A DNA stretch of 64,000 bases from a bacterium (GTDB lineage: Bacteria > Myxococcota_A > Bradymonadia > UBA7976 > UBA1532). The stretch lies in NCBI GenBank assembly GCA_030427205.1, contig JAUHXC010000004.1, positions 310,001 to 374,000 on the forward strand, read 5' to 3'. Positions 58,270 to 64,000 of the stretch are shown piece by piece; positions within the stretch are counted from its first letter, which is position 1; the number at the start of each line of letters is the position of its first letter. Made by a program: the position numbers and the translations under genes. A model generated the notes under the pieces. It was given only the letters and a program-made list of their open reading frames with translations. It did not search any database and was not told the DNA's origin.

Positions 58270-59589
58270 TCAGTCCACGTCGGCGCGCTGCAGCGACCCG
58301 CCGAGCAGGTCGTCGATGGCGGCGACGGCGGCCTCTTCGGCGGCGCACCAGCGCTGCATGCCGTCGGCCAGCGCCTCGAACATCCGCCCGCGGCCCGCCT
58401 CGTCGACGTCGAAGCCCGCGCCGAGGCCCTGTCGCTCGCTCAGCCAGCCGCCCACCTCGACCGCGGCGCGCGCGTCGCCCGATCGGCGCGCTTCGTCGAT
58501 GGCCTCGGTGAGCCCGATGGCCTCGTCGAGCAGCGGTCCGCCGGCCGCGCGCGCCGCTTCGGCGACCGCGTCGACCGCCGCCGCACAGCCCCGCATCCGC
58601 TGCGCGGCTGCGGCCAGCCCCTCCAGCCCCGCCAGGTTCGACGCGTCGTCGAGGAACTCCGCGAAGAGCAGCCGCCCGCCCGCCGGCGAGGTCAGCTCCA
58701 CCTGCAAGCAGGCCCAGACCCGCCACAGCGCGCCGAACAGCGCCGGACCGTCGGCGAAGATACGCCGCCAGCCGTCCTTCGTCGAGCGATCGGCCATACG
58801 CTCGGCGGTGCGCGCGATGCCCGCCAGCCCGAAGTTGTTGGCGAACTGCGGGAACGGCGCCTCGCGCTGGTTGCGCACGTAGAAAGCCAAGGCCCGCCGG
58901 GTGGCCTCTGTCGGATCGGCTTCGGCGGCGCCCTCGAAGGTCAGGAGCCGGTGCTTGGCCTTCTTCACCCCCGCCCGGGCCGCCGCGAGCGCCTCCGCCG
59001 ACAGCGTCCAGGTGGCCCGATCGTGCACCCGATAGCTATCGCCGTCCCGGCCGAGCACGTCGATGTGCCGCGGCCACTGCCCGTACCACTCGGGCCCGTG
59101 CCCCATCCACGGCAGGCGCGCCTGATCCACCGCCACGTGGGCCACCTGCCCCCGCGCCAGCGCCGCGTCGAGCGCCTTCTGCGCCCGGGCCGCGCTGCCC
59201 GTCTCGCTGCGGGCGGCGTCGATGCCCGCGTGGTCGAGCACCCGGTCGACCACCGGCCCGGGCAGCGAGAAGCTGCGGCAGGTGAACGTCAGCATCGGCG
59301 GCACCCCGCGATACTGGAAGACGAAGGCCATGAAGCCCGGCCCGCCCGACAGCCCGAAGAGGCGCGCCTCGGAGAACGGGCGGCCGGTGGCCGGGTCGGT
59401 GATGCCGGCCGAGCGAAGCGCCTCGGCGAGCGGACCCAGATCGTCGAGCAGGGCCCGCGATGGGGCATCGCCAGCGGGGTTCGCGGCGGTATCGGCCGCG
59501 AGCAGCGCCAGCCGGGCGGCGGCATAGCGCTCCCCGGTCTTCGCCATGCGGGCGCGGATCTTCTTCTTGAACGTCGATTGACGGGTCAT
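58270..59589 (-). CDS. BtrH-like / DUF4872 protein without the usual cysteine
   Basis: 439 residues, with GGAG 7 nt before the ATG. It starts with a 'FKKKIRARMAKTGERYAAAR' element seen at the front of many actinobacterial and myxobacterial proteins. Then comes a BtrH_N-like, papain-fold region ('LFGLSGGPGFMAFVFQYRG', 'HVAVDQARLPWMGHGPEW') and a C-terminal DUF4872-like helical part ('FANNFGLAGIARTAERMADRSTKDGWRRIF'). BtrH transfers an acyl side chain in butirosin synthesis by a Cys nucleophile. I see no Cys in the corresponding N-terminal stretch, so it may be non-catalytic or use another residue. No biosynthetic genes are nearby. Confidence 0.72.
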   Translation of the reverse strand: MTRQSTFKKKIRARMAKTGERYAAARLALLAADTAANPAGDAPSRALLDDLGPLAEALRSAGITDPATGRPFSEARLFGLSGGPGFMAFVFQYRGVPPMLTFTCRSFSLPGPVVDRVLDHAGIDAARSETGSAARAQKALDAALARGQVAHVAVDQARLPWMGHGPEWYGQWPRHIDVLGRDGDSYRVHDRATWTLSAEALAAARAGVKKAKHRLLTFEGAAEADPTEATRRALAFYVRNQREAPFPQFANNFGLAGIARTAERMADRSTKDGWRRIFADGPALFGALWRVWACLQVELTSPAGGRLLFAEFLDDASNLAGLEGLAAAAQRMRGCAAAVDAVAEAARAAGGPLLDEAIGLTEAIDEARRSGDARAAVEVGGWLSERQGLGAGFDVDEAGRGRMFEALADGMQRWCAAEEAAVAAIDDLLGGSLQRADVD

Positions 59590-59710
59590 TGCGGCTCTCC
59601 TCGGGCGCACGCGGGGCGCGCGGGACCGCCTCTCCCGTCACCCCGGCCCGGGATCACTGCATGCCGGAGTCGCGGCCGGAGGAGTCGTCGCTCCCCTTTG
59701 CTCCGTCGAG

Positions 59711-59731
59711 GGGCCCCGAGGCGGGGGGCCC
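59711..59731. repeat. GC-rich hairpin in a 256-nt gap
   Basis: GGGCCCC and GGGGCCC arms (59711-59717 and 59725-59731) lie in the gap between the TSP3 gene and the BtrH-like gene. It could be a terminator but lacks a T-run on either strand. Nothing else is seen in 59590-59845. Confidence 0.3.
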
Positions 59732-59845
59732 GTGGGAGTTGGGCGTCGGCGCATCGCCAGGGCAGAGGCTGCCAGGGATGACCGGCGGGGGCAAGGGGTC
59801 GTGAGGCGGAACCCGACCCACCGGGATGCGCCGCGCCGTGCCGGG

Positions 59846-62425
59846 TCAGCGGCCCCGGCGCAGCAGCCCGAGCAGAAGCAACCCCAGCGGCCAGGGCGGC
59901 GTTGTCGGCCGATGCGGAGCGACCGCGCAGCCGTCGTCGGTGGGCGGCGGGCAGTGGCGCAGGCGGTCGACGGTGGGCGCGCGGTCGGCGATGAGGATGG
60001 CGCACTTCTCTGCGGGCGTGCGCACCTCGAAGGGCCGGTCGTCGATCGCGTCGCAGGCGTCGCCGAGGCCATCCCCGTCGATGTCGGCCTGATCGGGGTC
60101 GGGCGTGCGGGGGCAGACGTCGCCTGCGCCGATGCCGTCGCCGTCTTCGTCGGCGTCGCAGGTATCGCCGACGCCGTCTCCGTCGAGGTCGTCCTGCCCC
60201 GGGTTGAAGACCACCGGGCAGTTGTCGGCGGCGTCGGGCGTGCCGTCATCGTCGTCGTCGGCGTCGCAAGCGTCGCCGAGTTCGTCCCCGTCGAGGTCGG
60301 CCTGATCGCGGTTGAAGGCCACCGGGCAGTTGTCGTTGCCGTCGGGCACGCCGTCGTCGTCGTCGTCGTTCTCGCAGGCGTCGCCGATGCCATCGCCGTC
60401 CGTATCCGCCTGCATGGGATCGACCACGAACGGGCAGCCGTCCACCGCGTCGGGCACACCATCGCCGTCGTCGTCGAGGTCGCAGGCGTCGCCTTCGCCG
60501 TCGCCGTCGGTATCGTCCTGATTGGGGTTGGGCTCGAAGTCGCAGTTGTCCTCGAAGCCGAGCCGGCCGTCGCCGTCGTCGTCGTCGCAGGCGTCGCCCC
60601 GCTGGTTGCGGTTGCTATCGCGCTGGTCGGGGTTGGCGTGCAGCGGGCAGTTGTCGACCCGCACCGGGGTCACGTACTCGGCCGGCTCGAAGCCCTCGTC
60701 GACGAAGCCGTCGCGATCCTGGTCGATCAGGTCGCTGTCGGGGTCGCAGCCGACCGCGCACTCGGCGGCCTCGTCGACCGCGCCGTCGCCGTCGTTGTCG
60801 CGGAAGTCGAGGTCGGGGCCGCAGATGCCGCTGTCGCAGTTGGCGACGCCGTCGCCGTCCACGTCGGGGTCGCACGGGTCGCCGAAGCGATCGCCGTCGA
60901 GGTTCTCCTGACCGGGGTTGGCGATACGCCGGCAGTTGTCTTCGCCGGCGTCGGGGCCGGGATACGGCTGGCGCGGCAGAGGCTGCTCGTCGGCTTCGTC
61001 GACGCGGCCGTCGCCGTCGTTGTCGAAGAGGTCGCGATCGCCGCGGTCGCAGTGCACGAAGCGCTCGTCGGCGGGGTCGCACTCCCCGGTCTCGTCGATG
61101 TCCTGGTCGCGGTCTTCGTTGTAGCCATTGTCGGTGGGCGAGCAGATGTCATCCGAGCCGCAGTCGAGCACGCCGTCATTGTCGTCGTCGGGATCGCACG
61201 GGTCGCCGAGGCCGTCGTGGTCGCTGTCGACGGGCTGGATCCAGTCGCTCAGGTCGGGGTCGATGCGCCGCTCGCCCTGGTTGTAGAGGTAGGTGCAGGT
61301 GTCCAGGTACGACAGCACGTCGCCTTCGATGACCACGTCGTCGAGCTGGTCGCCGTCGTCGTCGCGGTCGCAGGCGTCGCCGAAGCGGTCGCCGTCGTAG
61401 TTGAGCTGGTCCGGGTTGGGGGTGTCGTCGCAGTTGTCGATGGCCGAGGGCACGCCGTCGCCGTCGGGGTCGTCGACGCAGAGCGGGTTGGCCGGGTCGG
61501 CGCAGTCGTCGTAGACGCCGAGCGGGTCGACCGAGTCCGGGTGCGGCGCCTCGTAGATGCCGTCGGCGTCGGCGTCCGCCTCGACGTAGCAGGCCGGCGA
61601 GCAGCCGTCGCCGGGCAGCGCGTTGCCGTCGTTGCAGCGGTCGGGGCCGGGCGGGGTGTCCGGGCCGCAGCCGGTGGGGATGCCGTCGATGACCTCGTAG
61701 CGGAAGATGCCCGGCTCGCGCACGTTCGACAGGGTGCACAGCAGCAGCGCGGTGTCGCTGCGTGAGCCGGGCCACATCCACGCCGGGCCGTCGAGGCCGA
61801 GGCCGGCGTCGAAGCCGACGACCGGCAGCCGCTGGTTGCGCTCGATGCCGTGCAGCCAGCCGCAGCGGCTGTAGCGCATCTCGACGGAGTAGCGTGCCGG
61901 GTCGTCGGTGAAGGTCAGGGTGAGCTGGAAGGAGTTGTACTGGATCTCGCCGAAGCCCGGCGCGTCTCGGCGGTCGGGGACCTGGTACCACGTCGCGATC
62001 AGCTGCCCGGGCGCGTCGTCGACGGGCGGCAGGACCGCGTAGTAGGCAGGCGTGGGGTCCGGGTCGCCGAGGTCGAAATCGGTCAGGTCGGAGGAGTGTT
62101 CGAACACGACGAACTGCGGGTTGCGGCCGAGGCCGAACTCCTCCCGCGGCAGGGGGCCGAACTCGGGCGGGATGTGCGAGAAGCCGAGGCTCAACAGGCC
62201 GAACCAGTCGACGAACAGCGCGTCGACCGTCATCCCGTAGAACGTGAACCCGTCCGGCGCGGCGCCGTCGATCGCGACCCGCTCGATGCCGCCATGCGGC
62301 TCGCCAAAGCCGATGGGGCCGCCGAGCCCGTCCTGAAGCGGCGGACCCCACTCCAGATCCTGAGCCTCGACCGCGCCGAGCGGCAGCAGCAGCGCGAGCA
62401 GGCAGATGAGGGGCAGTCGCGACAT
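59846..62425 (-). CDS. Secreted thrombospondin type 3 repeat protein with MYXO-CTERM-like tail
   Basis: 859 residues; its ATG overlaps the upstream stop (TGATG). A signal peptide ends near residue 22. Residues 30-240 form a beta-rich domain ('FTFYGMTVDALFVDWFGLLSLGFSH'). A 'CNDGNALPGDGCSPAC' motif follows, then about twelve TSP3-type Asp repeats of the form 'DNCPxxxNPxQxDxDxDGxGDxCDxDDDGDG', which bind calcium. The end is 'PPWPLGLLLLGLLRRGR', a hydrophobic helix and arginines of the MYXO-CTERM sorting kind. I infer a calcium-stabilised surface protein. Confidence 0.88.
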   Translation of the reverse strand: MSRLPLICLLALLLPLGAVEAQDLEWGPPLQDGLGGPIGFGEPHGGIERVAIDGAAPDGFTFYGMTVDALFVDWFGLLSLGFSHIPPEFGPLPREEFGLGRNPQFVVFEHSSDLTDFDLGDPDPTPAYYAVLPPVDDAPGQLIATWYQVPDRRDAPGFGEIQYNSFQLTLTFTDDPARYSVEMRYSRCGWLHGIERNQRLPVVGFDAGLGLDGPAWMWPGSRSDTALLLCTLSNVREPGIFRYEVIDGIPTGCGPDTPPGPDRCNDGNALPGDGCSPACYVEADADADGIYEAPHPDSVDPLGVYDDCADPANPLCVDDPDGDGVPSAIDNCDDTPNPDQLNYDGDRFGDACDRDDDGDQLDDVVIEGDVLSYLDTCTYLYNQGERRIDPDLSDWIQPVDSDHDGLGDPCDPDDDNDGVLDCGSDDICSPTDNGYNEDRDQDIDETGECDPADERFVHCDRGDRDLFDNDGDGRVDEADEQPLPRQPYPGPDAGEDNCRRIANPGQENLDGDRFGDPCDPDVDGDGVANCDSGICGPDLDFRDNDGDGAVDEAAECAVGCDPDSDLIDQDRDGFVDEGFEPAEYVTPVRVDNCPLHANPDQRDSNRNQRGDACDDDDGDGRLGFEDNCDFEPNPNQDDTDGDGEGDACDLDDDGDGVPDAVDGCPFVVDPMQADTDGDGIGDACENDDDDDGVPDGNDNCPVAFNRDQADLDGDELGDACDADDDDDGTPDAADNCPVVFNPGQDDLDGDGVGDTCDADEDGDGIGAGDVCPRTPDPDQADIDGDGLGDACDAIDDRPFEVRTPAEKCAILIADRAPTVDRLRHCPPPTDDGCAVAPHRPTTPPWPLGLLLLGLLRRGR

Positions 62426-63903
62426 CACTCGTCCGGCGTGAAGAGCGGCGCGGGCGTCATGCGGACATCGCGCCAGACGAAGTCTACGCAAGACATCTGC
62501 ACCGTCGGCTGGTAGACGTCGAGCCGGCCGTCGCCGTTGCAGTCTCCGTCGCACAAGTTGCCGATGCCGTCGCCGTCGGTATCGGTCTGGCCCCGGTTGG
62601 CGACCGTCCGGCAGACGTCTTCGATGTCGGCGATCCCGTCGCCGTCGGCGTCGACCTCCGCGCGGCACCATTCGTGATTCGGACAGCGATGGCGCGGGGC
62701 GAGGTCGCACGCGTCGCCGATGCCGTCGAGGTCGGTGTCCTTGCGGGCCGGGTCGAAGACGCGCGGACACAGGTCGCCGAACAGCGCCTGACCGAGCGGG
62801 TCGGCGACGGCGTCGTCGCCGTCGATGTCCGGGTCGCACGCGTCGCCGACGCCGTCGCCGTCCAGGTCGAGGTTGGCCGGGTCGACGGCCAGGGGGCACG
62901 TATCGAGGTGGTCGAAGATGCCGTCGCCGTCGTCATCCCGATCGCAGCGATCGCCGCGGCCGTCCCGGTCGGTATCGAGCTGGTCCGGGTTGGCCATATT
63001 CGGGCAGTTGTCGGCGCCGTTGAACCAGAGGTCGTCGTCGCGGTCGCTGTCGCAGACGTCGCCGTCGCCGTCCAGATCCAGGTCCCGCTGCCGAACGTTG
63101 GAGAGTTCGGGGCAGTTGTCGACGCTGCGCGACCCGTCGGCGTCGATGTCACCGACCAGCCCTCCGGCGGCGTCGAAGCTCATCGCCCACACCCCGCGGA
63201 CCCACGTGCGCGGGCGGTTCTCGTCCCCCGGGAAGCCCTCGCTGCCGTCCGCCGCCAGCGCGAACGCGCGATCGGTGCGCGGCTTGTCCTCGTCGGGCAG
63301 CAACTCGAACGCCCCTTGCGGCAGCATGACCCCGGCCCGCGGCAGCTGCCCCTGCGCCAGCTGGTAGTAGGTATAGGTCACGTCGAACGTCGCGCTCCAC
63401 GAGAGCCGGGCGGTGAAGGTCGAGGCCTGAGGCGCCAGCTTGCTCGAGCAGTCGGGCTCGGCCGGCAGCATCGCGCGCCAGATCACGACCAGCTCATCGT
63501 CCTCGACCGTGTACTCGACGTGGTTGAAGGCGGCCGCCTCGTCCTCCGCCCAATCGGGGCAGGTGCCGCCCAGCGGCGTCTGCAGCGCGACGAGGATCGG
63601 CGAGCCCACCCGGCCGCGTTCGCCCAGCGGTCGGTGGTCATCGCCGAAATCATCCGCCAGCCGCTCTTCGAGGGCGATGACCCCGTCGGCATAGACATAG
63701 GCCCGCTGCGTCTCGACGCCCGCCGTGGCGAAAGCGAACTCCTGCGAGAAACCCGCGGCCCGGTTGAAGTTGATCCGCTGATTCTCCACCGGCTGCCCAT
63801 CGGGCAGCGGCGGTGGCTCCTGGGGCCCTGTGGGCGGCGTGGCAGCCATGGTCGGCGCGGCGGTGAGCAGAGCGATCGCGATGGAAGAGACGCGGAGCAA
63901 CAT
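62425..63903 (-). CDS. Secreted thrombospondin type 3 repeat protein
   Basis: 492 residues. Signal peptide 'MLLRVSSIAIALLTAAPTMAA'. An N-terminal beta domain at about 30-250 is followed by five to six TSP3 units ('DNCPNMANPDQLDTDRDGRGDRCDRDDDGDG') and a short Cys-containing end. Its N-terminal domain shows only loose resemblance to that of the next gene, with which it overlaps by one base. The two are co-expressed and probably share a surface location. Confidence 0.86.
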   Translation of the reverse strand: MLLRVSSIAIALLTAAPTMAATPPTGPQEPPPLPDGQPVENQRINFNRAAGFSQEFAFATAGVETQRAYVYADGVIALEERLADDFGDDHRPLGERGRVGSPILVALQTPLGGTCPDWAEDEAAAFNHVEYTVEDDELVVIWRAMLPAEPDCSSKLAPQASTFTARLSWSATFDVTYTYYQLAQGQLPRAGVMLPQGAFELLPDEDKPRTDRAFALAADGSEGFPGDENRPRTWVRGVWAMSFDAAGGLVGDIDADGSRSVDNCPELSNVRQRDLDLDGDGDVCDSDRDDDLWFNGADNCPNMANPDQLDTDRDGRGDRCDRDDDGDGIFDHLDTCPLAVDPANLDLDGDGVGDACDPDIDGDDAVADPLGQALFGDLCPRVFDPARKDTDLDGIGDACDLAPRHRCPNHEWCRAEVDADGDGIADIEDVCRTVANRGQTDTDGDGIGNLCDGDCNGDGRLDVYQPTVQMSCVDFVWRDVRMTPAPLFTPDE

Positions 63904-64000
63904 GGGGGTCGACCTCGGTGCCAGGGTGCGAGTTCGGCGCTACGCAGGAGCCCGTATATGTCCCGACTGTGACTGGAATTCCGGGCGAGGTCAACCGCTG
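63904..64000. other. Upstream region of the TSP3 operon (cut by window edge)
   Basis: It presumably holds the operon promoter. It includes CCCGTATAT at 63951-63959, related to the 11-mer at 30904 and 1085. I cannot fix hexamers. Confidence 0.3.

Noticed and set aside
59732..61765. Plus-strand Val/Ala-rich frame with repeats
   Set aside because: It mirrors the Asp repeats of the TSP3 gene (GAC read as GTC); no signal peptide or SD.

Overview
The window is very GC-rich DNA, packed with genes, from what looks like a myxobacterium or close relative (Myxococcota, old Deltaproteobacteria). The signs are several lipoprotein signal peptides, MopE-type 'CDGxDNDCDG' and 'CNDGNxxxGDGC' cysteine motifs, thrombospondin type 3 Asp repeats with a MYXO-CTERM-like tail, a PilZ protein of the myxobacterial type, two sigma/anti-sigma sets, CHAT and TPR giants, and an NtrC-type regulator. 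I see no rRNA, tRNA, insertion sequence, prophage or CRISPR array. Most long frames on the strand opposite a gene are high-GC shadows.

Layout. 1-4.9 kb (minus): the 5' part of a secreted MopE-motif protein; a four-gene ECF sigma operon (62-aa acidic protein, sigma, one-TM anti-sigma-like protein, DUF3106-like protein) in which every junction is a 4-nt overlap; an outer-membrane-like protein. 5-6.3 kb: Fe superoxide dismutase and a convergent double-cupin ChrR-like protein. 6.6-11.6 kb (plus): secreted proteins, a SIR2-like/STAND ATPase fusion resembling antiphage proteins, a quinone oxidoreductase, an Uma2 nuclease. 11.6-25.2 kb (minus): a 3,501-aa TPR protein translationally coupled to a gluzincin/TolB-propeller/Omp85-barrel protein. 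25.4-26.0 kb: a non-coding 42-bp tandem array. 26.1-32.3 kb (minus): a pseudokinase, a small CxxC protein, a CHAT protease with a probable lipoprotein signal, a one-TM anti-sigma-like protein and an ECF-like sigma factor. 32.6-38.2 kb (plus): amidohydrolase, M16-like lipoprotein, prmA, rsmE, RDD protein; the last four genes overlap. 38.3-44.1 kb: a MshEN/HEAT protein of 1,581 aa and ctaB. 44.3-58.2 kb: outer-membrane protein, lipoproteins, orphan NtrC regulator, membrane gluzincin, PilZ, DUF192, esterase, Rpn nuclease and paired Cys-rich lipoproteins. 58.3-63.9 kb (minus): a BtrH-like protein and two thrombospondin type 3 repeat proteins.

The strongest candidate for an undescribed system is 25.2-32.3 kb. 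The predicted topology puts a CHAT protease on the same side of the membrane as the C-terminal domain of an anti-sigma-like protein, directly upstream of its sigma gene. A kinase-fold protein that has lost its catalytic residues lies upstream, and an array of about fifteen palindromes spaced 42 bp (four DNA turns) lies just downstream. This suggests a protease-gated transcriptional switch. It recalls the CRISPR-linked CHAT/Csx30/sigma arrangement, but without CRISPR and apparently exported. The SIR2-STAND protein at 7.3-9.1 kb is a second, simpler candidate defence gene.
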